64,000 nt of DNA, taken from positions 2,418,001-2,482,000 of the forward strand of contig OZ253569.1 of the NCBI GenBank assembly GCA_965262875.1, given 5' to 3'. The notes beneath the pieces were generated by a model. That model saw only the letters and a list, made by a program, of their open reading frames with translations. It made no database searches and was not told the DNA's origin. This document shows, piece after piece, positions 17,896 to 27,167 of the stretch (positions are counted from its first letter, which is position 1; each line of letters begins with the position of its first letter). This DNA comes from JBALVT01 sp965262875. Lineage in GTDB: Bacteria; Pseudomonadota; Gammaproteobacteria; Pseudomonadales; Halieaceae. A program made the translations under genes and the position numbers.

Positions 17896-18953
17896 TTACA
17901 GAGTCGCTTTCTGAACCTTTTCTACGGTTACACTGACCGCCGCAACAACGCGACGGTTCATCGCCCTGTATCCGGCCACCGAGCTGTCCGCCATTGGCGA
18001 AGACTCGCCATATCCTTGGGTGGATACCCGGGATGCGTCAACGCCCTCGCGACTGATAAGTAGATCGGCGACGGCTTTGGCTCTTCTTTCCGACAGGCCC
18101 TGATTGTAATCCGCTGCACCGGTGTCGTCGGTATGCCCTTCAATGACTACGCTGGCGTGCGGGTACTCACGCATAAACGTGGACAGCTTGGCTACCTCGG
18201 CATAATGCTCGGGGGTCACATCGCTTGAATCGTTGGCAAAGTTTACGTTCAAGGCGATGCTGTGGCCCTCCTTGATCATAATGTAACAACCCACTTCGTC
18301 TACCTTCGCACCGTACTCGGAGTCAGGACACTGATCTTGAGAATCGGGAACACCGTCGCGATCTGAATCAGCAGGCGGCGCTGCAGCTACCACAGCTGCA
18401 CTTACCACGGGTGCGTGGCTGGCAGATTTTCCACCGAAGGCATAGTGCAAACCAAAGCTCAGCGCAATATCGGTATCTTCCTCATCGGCGGAACCTATAA
18501 GACGTACATCGCCCCTCAAGGAAAGCTTGGGGCTCAGGAAGTAACGGACACCGCCACCGGCATTGATGTTGGTTTCGACCGCATCGCTGAAGCGACGCGC
18601 GTACTCGCTCTCTCCAATACCCGCTGCCAGGTAAGTTTGGAAATTACCTACACGGGCAAAATTGTAGATGCCATCGAGGCGAATTTGGTCGAGGTCGACG
18701 TGGGCGTTGTTGCGGTCGGTCTCGGTCTTTGCTCCCAAATACACCAGTTTACAGCCTAGGGGCTGTCAAATTGATAACCCAGGCCAAAAGAGTAGAGGAA
18801 GTCGTCCTCAACATCGCGATTCGAATCGAAATTGTAATGGCCTATCATTGGCGAAAACGTAATGCCACTTTGATCGACGGGGTGGTCAGCACTGGCGTTG
18901 CCAGCTGCCACCACAAGCCCTAGAGCCAGTGTTGATAGTTTGAAATTGTTCAC
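17896..18953 (-). pseudogene. OmpA-family outer membrane protein, nonsense plus frameshift
   Basis: Order of parts: GTG start at 18953 (AGGAG upstream), signal peptide (LSTLALGLVVAAGNASA), OmpA-like beta-barrel, a thrombospondin type 3-like calcium motif (DSDRDGVPDSQDQCPDS) and a C-terminal peptidoglycan-binding OmpA domain (VVIEGHTDDTG, LSERRAKAVADLL, MNRRVVAAVSV). At about 18752-18763 the frame is broken: TAG follows FDSP, and a one-base loss a few bases later is needed to reach VYLGAKTETD. The two lesions lie within ten bases. Either a real pseudogene or a local sequencing error; two independent changes favour decay. Confidence 0.85.
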
Positions 18954-19141
18954 GGTAGTACTCCTTTGCACGGTGATTGGCCCGCAGGTTTCACTGAGGT
19001 ACCCAATGGTAGCGTTGTTGTTATTTCGGTGAATTATACGTGAGGGGGTGGTCTAAGATAGTTATGTGATTGTAAAAACTCACTGCCGGGGTGGCTATCA
19101 ATTTCAATTTAAGCGACTACTCACGTCGCCCTGAGAGAATC

Positions 19142-20746
19142 TTATTTGGGGTTGAGGCGTACACGCCCCCAGGGCGTACCGTAGTGAATACGCCCGTCCA
19201 TGTCGATCAGTGTTCCGGCAAACATGACATTGTAGCGCTGCCCGCCGATCACATAGTGAAACTTCGATGCTCCCGTATCCCAGTCCATTGCCTCCAAAGT
19301 CCACTTATTGTCCCGGGCACCAATCAAATAGGCGGTATTCGAACCGACTCCAACAATCGGCACGGTGCTGGGCGAACTCACCTCTTTGCTCACCCAGTCG
19401 CTATTGAGCTTGCGAGTGGCCGAGTCCCATTCAAACTTTTGCACGCCGTAGGGCTGGTGCTGCGGATTACTACCCAGGTAACTGATTAACAAGGAGGCGG
19501 CCTGCTTTGGAAAATACCAGGGCGCGTTCCTCGGGGCATTATTCACCACCAGCGCGCCGTAGCCCGCTACCACGACTGACTGCTCAGACTGTATCTCAGT
19601 GAGATTGGGGTTGCCCATCGTCACGGGTGCCTGCCCTGCAATACGCCTCGAAGGGGCGCCATCGAGCTGTTCCCAATCTGCCGGGATCTCATCGCGCCAG
19701 AACAGCACAACGTTCATTTGCGGTTGACCATCGGTGATCACTACAAACCGGTCTTCCTCTGCGAAACCCATTAGAGAGGGTGTAGCACCTGTTCCATGGC
19801 CCCAGTCATTAAGATACGCCACAGACCAGGCCCCACTACGCGGGCTGGTACTTAAGGATTGCCCGTTCCATACCACCTTGTGCATATGCGCCTGAGAGGC
19901 GATATAAATCCCGCCGTCTGTATCGATAGCAAAGGCGTTGCGTATCCAACCATAGCCTGTCGGCCCAGTGGCTTTATCCTCGGACCCCTCGGCGTGATTC
20001 AATCGGGTGACATGGTGCTCTTTGAAGTCCGGACTAATGGCTGCTATGTAACCGTGTTCTGTGGCGACAATAAGCCAGCCATCGTAAGTCATGTTCAGGC
20101 CCATTACGGGCCCCGTAGCTTCCGGGGGAAGTTGAAACTCGCGAAATTTCACTATTTCTGATGTGGAATCTGTAGGGTCCTTGTCACCGTAGGCCGTGAT
20201 CAAGCCCGTTTTACTGCCAATGTAATACGTGTGGTCGGCACCCAGAATCGTATAGAGATTTGAGAGGTTGCGCAGCTTTTGCGCCTCTGAGAAAGCCTTG
20301 TAGACGGCGAAGATGCTGTCGTTGTCATCATCGAAATAGGCGATGGCTTCGTCGGCGTATTCCGCATCCCAGCTGGGTGAGTCGGGGAAAAAATACTCAG
20401 CCAGAATTTCCTGGGTGTCGTAATCCAGTTTTACTATGCGATCGAGACCATTGCCCCACAGAACACGCTTACCATCGGCATAAACACCCGAAGTGGCTAT
20501 GCCAAAATAGCCTGGCCCGGTATGGGTATATTGAATTTCACTCTCTTTGAGTGTACGTGTTGGACCACTGGGACCCGCCTGAGGCATGGCGTCTTGCTGC
20601 GCAGGGTCACCGTGGCCCAGGGAATAATTCGAGTCTGCCAGATGGGGGTTTTTCTCCGGCATTTCGAAGGCCGTGGCACTCGGGTTTAGAAACGCGATGA
20701 CAGCTACCAGCGGTAGCTGTGCAAGATTTAGATTCAACACTTTCAT
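19142..20746 (-). CDS. Secreted beta-propeller-like protein, function unknown
   Basis: 534 residues with an N-terminal signal peptide (LAQLPLVAVIAFLNPSATA). Repeated strand-rich blocks such as VLWGNGLDRIVKLDYD, GLNMTYDGWLIVATEHGYIA and FAIDTDGGIYIASQAHMHKV resemble the blades of a WD/PQQ- or SMP-30-like propeller. No catalytic motif or heme/PQQ site is recognised. Likely periplasmic or extracellular. It stands alone, with 189 bases to the ompA-like gene and 112 to the thiolase. Confidence 0.6.
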   Translation of the reverse strand: MKVLNLNLAQLPLVAVIAFLNPSATAFEMPEKNPHLADSNYSLGHGDPAQQDAMPQAGPSGPTRTLKESEIQYTHTGPGYFGIATSGVYADGKRVLWGNGLDRIVKLDYDTQEILAEYFFPDSPSWDAEYADEAIAYFDDDNDSIFAVYKAFSEAQKLRNLSNLYTILGADHTYYIGSKTGLITAYGDKDPTDSTSEIVKFREFQLPPEATGPVMGLNMTYDGWLIVATEHGYIAAISPDFKEHHVTRLNHAEGSEDKATGPTGYGWIRNAFAIDTDGGIYIASQAHMHKVVWNGQSLSTSPRSGAWSVAYLNDWGHGTGATPSLMGFAEEDRFVVITDGQPQMNVVLFWRDEIPADWEQLDGAPSRRIAGQAPVTMGNPNLTEIQSEQSVVVAGYGALVVNNAPRNAPWYFPKQAASLLISYLGSNPQHQPYGVQKFEWDSATRKLNSDWVSKEVSSPSTVPIVGVGSNTAYLIGARDNKWTLEAMDWDTGASKFHYVIGGQRYNVMFAGTLIDMDGRIHYGTPWGRVRLNPK

Positions 20747-20858
20747 GATTCAAACTCTCATGTCGTTATTTCATCATAGATCATAGATTTCGTTGGCCCG
20801 AGATAACATGACCGGCGCGGTCAAACCCCGTTAACAATAGACTCCAGTGGAGTGAACG

Positions 20859-22043
20859 TCAGCTCACTGCATCAGCCCGTTCCACAATGGTGCCATTGGC
20901 AGTACCACCGCCTTCACAGATGGCCAGCAGACCGTAACGCTTGCCGGTGCGATGTAGCTCGTGAATCAGCGTCGTCATCAGTTTTGTGCCAGTACTCCCC
21001 AGCGGATGTCCCAGAGCCTGTGCTCCGCCATTGACATTCAGCTTGCTCATGTCGGCATCCAGTGCCTTTGCCCAGGCCAAAGGTACAGATCCAAAGGCTT
21101 CGTTGACTTCTACCAGGTCGATGTCAGCCAGCGTAAGCTTGGCATTTTCCAGTACCTTCTGAGTGGCTCTGATCGGGCCCTCAAGCATAATGACCGGATC
21201 AGTTCCCACTACGGACAAAGCCACTATCTTAGCCAGAGGCTTAAGACCGAGTCTCTTGCACGTTTCTCCGTTCGCCACCATGACCGCAGATGCGCCGTCG
21301 CAGATTTGCGAGGCGTTGGCCGCCGTTAACTTGCCACCTTCCTGCATGGGTTCAAGGCCCGAAATGGCGCCGAGAGTAGCCTCCATACGGATACCCTCAT
21401 CCCGGTCATGTACAGCAGTTGTGCCATCTTCCAGTTCAACTTCGATAGGAACGATTTCCTCGGCAAACCTGCCCTCTTCAACGGCCACTTTGGCGTTCAT
21501 GTGGCTAGCCAGAGCGAAATTATTCAATTCGTCGGAGCTAAGATCGTATTTGTCGACTAGCATTTCGGCGCCGACAAATTGGCTAAACTGTACACCCGGG
21601 TAGCGTTCCCCAATTTTCTTGCCGTAGGGCAGGCCGTGATCAGCTTTATAGCCATCGACGATACTTGCACCAATGGGCACCTGACTCATACTTTCCACAC
21701 CACCGGCTATAACAACATCCTGGGTTCCGGACATAACAGCCTGAGCGGCAAAGTGAATAGCCTGTTGGCCCGAGCCACACTGTCTGTCTACACTAGTTCC
21801 CGGCACGTCTTCGCCCAAAACCGAAGACAGGCAAACATTGCGCGCAATATTGCCGGACTGTGCTCCCACCTGGGAAACACAACCAAATATTAGATCATCG
21901 ATTTCACTTACGTTTACACCGGTTTTCTCCACCAGCGCATCGACCACTGCGGCCCCCAGATCGATGGGGTGCATGCGAGACAAACGACCTTTTTTCTTTC
22001 CACCGGCGCTGCGCACAGCACCTACAATATAAGCATCACTCAT
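20859..22043 (-). CDS. Thiolase family protein (acetyl-CoA acyltransferase)
   Basis: 394 residues, full length for thiolase. The nucleophilic Cys lies in SVDRQCGSGQQAIHFAAQ, the His box in NVNGGAQALGHPLGSTG and the second Cys in AICEGGGTANGTIVER. It cleaves a 3-ketoacyl-CoA with CoA, or condenses acyl-CoAs. It follows the acyl-CoA synthetase by 17 bases on the same strand, so the two form an operon in which an acid is activated and then shortened. The sequence does not reveal whether the substrate is a fatty acid, sterol side chain or terpenoid. Confidence 0.92.
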   Translation of the reverse strand: MSDAYIVGAVRSAGGKKKGRLSRMHPIDLGAAVVDALVEKTGVNVSEIDDLIFGCVSQVGAQSGNIARNVCLSSVLGEDVPGTSVDRQCGSGQQAIHFAAQAVMSGTQDVVIAGGVESMSQVPIGASIVDGYKADHGLPYGKKIGERYPGVQFSQFVGAEMLVDKYDLSSDELNNFALASHMNAKVAVEEGRFAEEIVPIEVELEDGTTAVHDRDEGIRMEATLGAISGLEPMQEGGKLTAANASQICDGASAVMVANGETCKRLGLKPLAKIVALSVVGTDPVIMLEGPIRATQKVLENAKLTLADIDLVEVNEAFGSVPLAWAKALDADMSKLNVNGGAQALGHPLGSTGTKLMTTLIHELHRTGKRYGLLAICEGGGTANGTIVERADAVS

Positions 22044-22060
22044 TGGTTTTTACTTCTCCG

Positions 22061-23653
22061 CTATTGGTTACTGGTTGATAGGTTTTCCAAATGTAATCTC
22101 GCGGCCTTGTAATCCGCTTTGCCATTGGGCGCCCGGAACATTGTCTCGACAATGTGAATAGATTTGGGCGCCTTATAGTCTGCCAGTTTAGCTCGAACAT
22201 GGGATTTAAGTTCATCGAGGGCAATTCCCGATGCTGTGTTGACAGAGATTACCGCGGTAACCGCCTGCCCCCATTTTTCATCCGCCATACCCAATACCAA
22301 AGCATCATCCACAACAGGATGTGTCTTCAATACCTGCTCGACTTCTTCTGGATATATCTTCTCACCCGCGGAGTTGATACAACCGCTGCCGCGACCCAGT
22401 AGGTTGATGGCGCCGTCGACGTCTACAGTGCACCAATCGCCGGGGATTGAATATCGGACACCATCGATGACAGGAAATGTCTTCGCCGTTTTTTCTTCGT
22501 CTTTGTAGTAGCCCATTGGTATGGGGCCAGTTCTCGCTATAAACCCACGCTCGCCACTGCCGGGTCTAACCTCAACATAGTCCTCAGTGAAAACCTTGCA
22601 CTGCTCAGCGAGCATAAACTTGGCACTGGGGGCCGTGTAGTCGGCGCTGGTAACAGAGGTACCAAAGCCTATCGCCTCGGAGGAGCCGAAAGCATCCAGC
22701 AGTACCATCTTGGCGCTGTGTCCCAACAAACCCAGTTTAATTTGGGGGCTCCACATTACACCGGAAGATACTATGGCACCCACGCTACTGATGTCCCAGC
22801 GCCCCGGATTTTCATCCAGCGCGTTTAACATGGGTCTGGCGAAGGCATCTCCGACAATAATCATGCTGTTGATCTTGCGGTCCTCAACGGTTTGCCACAG
22901 TTCCTCCACATCTAACCCAGGACTGGTCAGTGTGACAATACAGCCACCCCCTACCAGCATGGCCATGGAAGTCAGAAAACCAGTCCCGTGCATCAAAGGA
23001 CAGGCCGTCAGCTGCTTTAGTACACCGGGATATTCGCTGAGGTTCTGGATGTGCTGAGCTGGGCTACTCGGGATCTCATTGTTATTACACGGGGCCGTTA
23101 CACCACTGCCCATGGCATTCCACATATCTTCCTGGCGCCACATGACTGCCTTGGGCATACCGGTGGTACCGCCGGTGTAGATGAACAACATATCATCGCC
23201 GGAGCGCTCAATATCCAGAGGGGAGCCATCCCCTATTGCGACAAGCGCGTCGTAGGAACTGCCGACTTCCAACCACTGCAGATTGGGCAGTCGCGGCCTC
23301 AGTGCTGCCACTGACTCGGCGAATTCGTGGTCGTGAACGGTTATCACCGCATCGGAGTTGTCGAAAATATAGTGGAGCTCATCATCGCGATAGCGATAGT
23401 TGACGTTCACGGGGACTAATCGGGCCTTGTAACAGGCGACTACGGTTTCCATGTATTCCGGGCAATTGCGCAAGTAGATCGCGACCTTGTCTCCAGCTAC
23501 CGCTCCCATTTCAAGCATACCCCGGGCGAGATTATTTGAGCGTGTTGTCAGTTCTCCCCAGGTAACAGTTCGCTCACCATGAATTACCGCGGGAGTCTCG
23601 GGAGGGCGCACTTCGCCGCAGCCGTCGAGTAAATCGCCGTAATTCCAACCCAT
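22061..23653 (-). CDS. Acyl-CoA synthetase (AMP-binding, ANL superfamily)
   Basis: 530 residues. The AMP-binding P-loop-like motif is MLFIYTGGTTGMPKAVMW, followed by DAFGSSEAIGFG, GDWCTVDVDGAINLLGRG and the C-terminal lysine region FRAPNGKADYKAAR. It forms an acyl-adenylate and then an acyl-CoA. First gene of a two-gene operon with the thiolase. IS630 sits about 100 bases upstream of the start and may have affected its promoter. Substrate unknown; a sterol- or fatty-acid-type CoA ligase is possible. Confidence 0.9.
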   Translation of the reverse strand: MGWNYGDLLDGCGEVRPPETPAVIHGERTVTWGELTTRSNNLARGMLEMGAVAGDKVAIYLRNCPEYMETVVACYKARLVPVNVNYRYRDDELHYIFDNSDAVITVHDHEFAESVAALRPRLPNLQWLEVGSSYDALVAIGDGSPLDIERSGDDMLFIYTGGTTGMPKAVMWRQEDMWNAMGSGVTAPCNNNEIPSSPAQHIQNLSEYPGVLKQLTACPLMHGTGFLTSMAMLVGGGCIVTLTSPGLDVEELWQTVEDRKINSMIIVGDAFARPMLNALDENPGRWDISSVGAIVSSGVMWSPQIKLGLLGHSAKMVLLDAFGSSEAIGFGTSVTSADYTAPSAKFMLAEQCKVFTEDYVEVRPGSGERGFIARTGPIPMGYYKDEEKTAKTFPVIDGVRYSIPGDWCTVDVDGAINLLGRGSGCINSAGEKIYPEEVEQVLKTHPVVDDALVLGMADEKWGQAVTAVISVNTASGIALDELKSHVRAKLADYKAPKSIHIVETMFRAPNGKADYKAARLHLENLSTSNQ

Positions 23654-23752
23654 GCTTTCCGTCCCTGAATTCGTGAAGGGGACAAGACTATTACAAACTC
23701 GAGCGAGGGGCTATTTCTGCGGCGAACTTTTTTGCGATCTGGGGGCTATCTA

Positions 23753-24906
23753 GTGTAGGTCGTCGTAAATAGTGTACCATATAGTCTCTTCCCTATATAG
23801 AGAGCTTGTCGTGCGTGTTGCAGTAGAAATTGTTTTGTCTGATGACGAAGTTTTGGGTTTGAGTAAGTTATCTAAATCGCGTTCTGTCTCGGTCCGATTG
23901 GCGGAGCGTTCACGAATTGTTCTTCTGGCCGGCAAGGGCATGACCAATGAAGAGATCGGTTTTGAACTGGGCATTACGAGACAGAAAGCGGGCCGCTGGC
24001 GAGAACGCTATGCAGACAGTGGAGTCGAAGGCATCAGCCAGGATGCGTATCGGCCAGGGCGAAAACCGAAAATCAGTTCACGCAAGGTTGCACAGGTGAT
24101 CAGACTCACGACGCAAGAGACACCGGAAAACGCTACGCATTGGAGCCAGCGTCTCATGGCAGATAAGGCCGGCATTAGCATGTCCTCGGTGGGCAGGATA
24201 TGGAAAAGCCACGGTTTGAAGCCACACCGAATAAATACATTCAAGGTATCGAACGATAAAGAGTTTGCCGAGAAGTTGGAGGCAATCGTCGGCCTTTACT
24301 TATCACCGCCAGAAAATGCCATTGTTTTCAGTTGTGATGAAAAGAGTCAGATACAAGCACTGGATAGAACGCAGCCGGGCTTGCCGATGAAAAAAGGCAG
24401 GGCGGCGACAATGACCCATGACTATAAACGTCATGGCACCACGACCTTGTTTGCGGCATTGAACATCTTGACAGGGGAAGTGTTAGGTACCTGCGCCGAA
24501 CGGCATCGCCATCAAGAATGGTTGAAGTTTCTCCGCCAAATAAATAAGTCGACGCCCAAGGATAAAGAGATTCATATTATCTGTGACAACTACGCCACAC
24601 ATAAGCACCCGAAGGTAAAAAGCTGGCTGAAATATCACCAGCGATTCCATGTGCACTTTACGCCAACCAGCGCATCGTGGTTAAACATGGTGGAGCGGTT
24701 TTTTCGGGAGCTAACTGAAAAGCAATTGAAACGAGGTGTCTTTAGCAGTGTGGAAGAGCTTGAGCAAACAGTCATGGCGTTCATTGAGACTCATAATCAA
24801 GCGCCAGCGCCTTATATCTGGACCAAATCCGCGAGTGACATATTGGAGAAAGTGAAGCGTGGCAGAGAGAAACTTAATAAGTTACAAACTGTTTGACGAC
24901 CTACAC
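23753..24906 (+). mobile_element. IS630-family element
   Basis: Inverted ends GTGTAGGTCGTC (23753) and GACGACCTACAC (to 24906), flanked by TA on both sides, the normal IS630 target dinucleotide. 1,154 bp with one ORF. It lies immediately before the PilZ-like gene, whose 5' end it seems to have cut off. Confidence 0.93.
23811..24896 (+). CDS. IS630-family transposase
   Basis: About 361 residues from GTG 23811 (MRVAVEIVLSDDEVLGL). N-terminal helix-turn-helix (GMTNEEIGFELGITRQKAGRWR), then a DDE core: VFSCDEKSQIQALDR, HIICDNYATHKH and SASWLNMVERFFRELTEKQ. One open frame with no slippage site needed. Probably active. Confidence 0.93.
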   Translation: MRVAVEIVLSDDEVLGLSKLSKSRSVSVRLAERSRIVLLAGKGMTNEEIGFELGITRQKAGRWRERYADSGVEGISQDAYRPGRKPKISSRKVAQVIRLTTQETPENATHWSQRLMADKAGISMSSVGRIWKSHGLKPHRINTFKVSNDKEFAEKLEAIVGLYLSPPENAIVFSCDEKSQIQALDRTQPGLPMKKGRAATMTHDYKRHGTTTLFAALNILTGEVLGTCAERHRHQEWLKFLRQINKSTPKDKEIHIICDNYATHKHPKVKSWLKYHQRFHVHFTPTSASWLNMVERFFRELTEKQLKRGVFSSVEELEQTVMAFIETHNQAPAPYIWTKSASDILEKVKRGREKLNKLQTV

Positions 24907-24914
24907 TAGGTGTT

Positions 24915-25766
24915 ATGTCCAAGCGAAATTTTGCCCGTGACAGCTCCGGCAGTACTTTGTGGATCACACTTGGATTGACCAACGCCCACTATTTTATCGC
25001 CGGGGGTCTTACCTTCGACCAGCTGGTCTATGGCGCCGAAAACGACGAAAACGAGCGGCCCTCCTCCAACCCCTTTATGGCCCCGGTAAATCATGCCGAT
25101 ACCTGGGAGCGGGCCAGTCCCCATGCAAACACGGCCAGAGATAATGGAAACTATCACGTGGAGGAGATCTTTGTAGACAACACCACGCTCGCCAACCTCG
25201 AAGAGAGAAAACCAGAACTATCAGCCCGCGAACGACACCAGGCCTATTCCGTTAAAATGGTGGACGCAAGCCCTGGTGGATACTGCCTGGAGTGGTCTCA
25301 GGAACTCCCGAGCGATATTAAAGCCGGCGACATTGTAAGCGTTCGGGACCACGAAAACGCCGAATGGGTCGTCGCTGTTACCCGCTGGGTAAGCCAGCTG
25401 CAAAACGCCAGAACCCTGGTTGGGGTAGAGCTACTGAGTCCAAAGGCGATGCCTTACGGCGCCAAAGTTTTGCAGACGACTGGCCAGGAAATCGAGCCTA
25501 TTCGTGTACTGCTACTGCCCGAGATCAAACTGGTGGGGCAGCCGCACACCCTGATTACACCCCGAGTTGGGCTCAAGGAGCGGCAAAAAGTTAGTTTGAT
25601 TAGAGAAGGCGAACAGTTCTACATCCAATTGGTACGTCAGGTTGCAGCAACGGCTAGCTACGTACAATTCGATTTTCGCTATATCAAACTCTTAGAAGAT
25701 GTTATTGCAGAGGACAAGAGCGGGCCTCTTAGTGCAGCGTATGATTCTCTTTGGACAAATATTTGA
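24915..25766 (+). CDS. PilZ-like domain protein, probably 5' truncated
   Basis: 283 residues remain. The C-terminal half has a PilZ-like strand pattern (GGYCLEWSQELP, GDIVSVRDHENAEWVVAVTR, LVGVELLSPKAMPYG), and the end is FDFRYIKLLEDVIAED. Such proteins occur near serB in other gammaproteobacteria. The ATG at 24915 lies only six bases beyond the IS630 target site and has no clear ribosome-binding site. Homologues as I remember them are longer, so IS630 has probably removed the start. The family call and the truncation are inferences. Confidence 0.55.
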   Translation: MSKRNFARDSSGSTLWITLGLTNAHYFIAGGLTFDQLVYGAENDENERPSSNPFMAPVNHADTWERASPHANTARDNGNYHVEEIFVDNTTLANLEERKPELSARERHQAYSVKMVDASPGGYCLEWSQELPSDIKAGDIVSVRDHENAEWVVAVTRWVSQLQNARTLVGVELLSPKAMPYGAKVLQTTGQEIEPIRVLLLPEIKLVGQPHTLITPRVGLKERQKVSLIREGEQFYIQLVRQVAATASYVQFDFRYIKLLEDVIAEDKSGPLSAAYDSLWTNI

Positions 25767-25773
25767 AACTTAA

Positions 25774-27087
25774 TTAATTGTCCTCATTCTCCACATAACG
25801 ATCCGAAATACCCAACAAATATAAGATTGCATCGAGCCCGAGAGTCGATATCGACTGCTCCGCAGACTGTTTGACTAAAGGTTTAGCTCTAAAGGCAACG
25901 CCCAATCCAGCAATACTCAGCATAGGAAGATCGTTGGCCCCATCACCAACAGCTATCACCTGCTGCAGATCAATACCCTGTTCATCCGCAAGCTGACGCA
26001 GCAGTGCAGCTTTGCGATCACCGTCGACGATTTCGCCGCGGACCTGGCCGGTAACAACACCATCTGCAATATCAAGATCGTTGGCAAAAATATAGTCAAT
26101 GCCCAGCTTCTTTTGCAGGTACTTCGCAAAATAAGTAAAACCACCCGACAGGATCGCGGTTTTATAGCCAAGGCTACTTAAGGTTGTAACAAGGTGTTCG
26201 GCACCTTCAGTGATCTTAAGCTTCGCGGCAACCTGCTCCAGCACCGAACTATCCAAACCTTCCAACAGTGCAACACGAGCTCTAAAGCTCTCGGAAAAAT
26301 CCAATTCTCCTCGCATAGCGCGTTCAGTAATTGCGCTCACCTTCTCACCCACTCCGGCGGCTTTGGCAAGCTCATCAATCACTTCTGCTTCAATCAAGGT
26401 GGAATCCATGTCAAAGGCCACTAGCCGGCGATTCCGTCTGTACATATTGTCTTGCTGGAAAGCCAGGTCAACATCCAGCGCTCCGGCTACCTCCAGCAGA
26501 TCCCGCCGAAAAGCGTCAACATCCGGGAGCCGTCCACGCACCGAAAACTCAACACAGGCTTTGCTCAGTGCCGGCAATTCACCCAAAGGGATTCTCCCGG
26601 AGAGGCGGCTTATGCCATCAATATTGAGTTGATGGCGAGACACCACGGCGGTCACCTGGGACAGTTGGCTAGCGGTAACCTTGCGAGCCAATAAGGTAAT
26701 GATGTAACGGGCGCGGCCCTGACCCTCAACCCACTGCTCATAACTGTCGGGGCTTATGTCACGAAAACGGCACTTGAGCGCTTCGGATTGTGCGAATTCG
26801 GAAATAGCGGCAACGACGGCGGGGCGATCCTGCTCAAGAGGTACTTCCACCAGGACACCTATTGTCAGACTGTCGTGAATGACGGCCTGGCCGATGTCCA
26901 ACACATTCACATTTCGCTGCGCGAGCAAAGAGGTGATGTTGGCGGTGAGACCAGGTTGATCCGCACCCGAAATAGTCATCAAAAGAATGTCGTTCAAAAC
27001 AGATCCCGCAAATTGGCTAGGCGCCCATTCTACCTGCTGACCAAGAGCACGGGAAACCTGTTCACACAGATCGGAAATTTTACCCAA
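25774..27087 (-). CDS. serB: Phosphoserine phosphatase SerB with N-terminal ACT domains
   Basis: 437 residues, longer than E. coli SerB because of a regulatory N-terminus with ACT-like domains (LLMTISGADQPGLTANITSLL; ITLLARKVTASQLSQVTAV). The HAD phosphatase core has VAFDMDSTLIEAEVIDELAK (nucleophile Asp), ILSGGFTYFA and VIAVGDGANDLPMLSIAG. It catalyses the last step of serine synthesis, phosphoserine to serine. It is divergent from the AhpA-like gene and convergent with the PilZ-like gene (7-base gap), the usual arrangement around serB in Pseudomonas-like bacteria. Confidence 0.97.
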   Translation of the reverse strand: MGKISDLCEQVSRALGQQVEWAPSQFAGSVLNDILLMTISGADQPGLTANITSLLAQRNVNVLDIGQAVIHDSLTIGVLVEVPLEQDRPAVVAAISEFAQSEALKCRFRDISPDSYEQWVEGQGRARYIITLLARKVTASQLSQVTAVVSRHQLNIDGISRLSGRIPLGELPALSKACVEFSVRGRLPDVDAFRRDLLEVAGALDVDLAFQQDNMYRRNRRLVAFDMDSTLIEAEVIDELAKAAGVGEKVSAITERAMRGELDFSESFRARVALLEGLDSSVLEQVAAKLKITEGAEHLVTTLSSLGYKTAILSGGFTYFAKYLQKKLGIDYIFANDLDIADGVVTGQVRGEIVDGDRKAALLRQLADEQGIDLQQVIAVGDGANDLPMLSIAGLGVAFRAKPLVKQSAEQSISTLGLDAILYLLGISDRYVENEDN

Positions 27088-27167
27088 TTGTTTTGAAACA
27101 ATAGCCGTCCAAACAAGAGGTCTGGTTTATACTGGCCGACTTTAGATTATGGAATGACCACCAGCGC

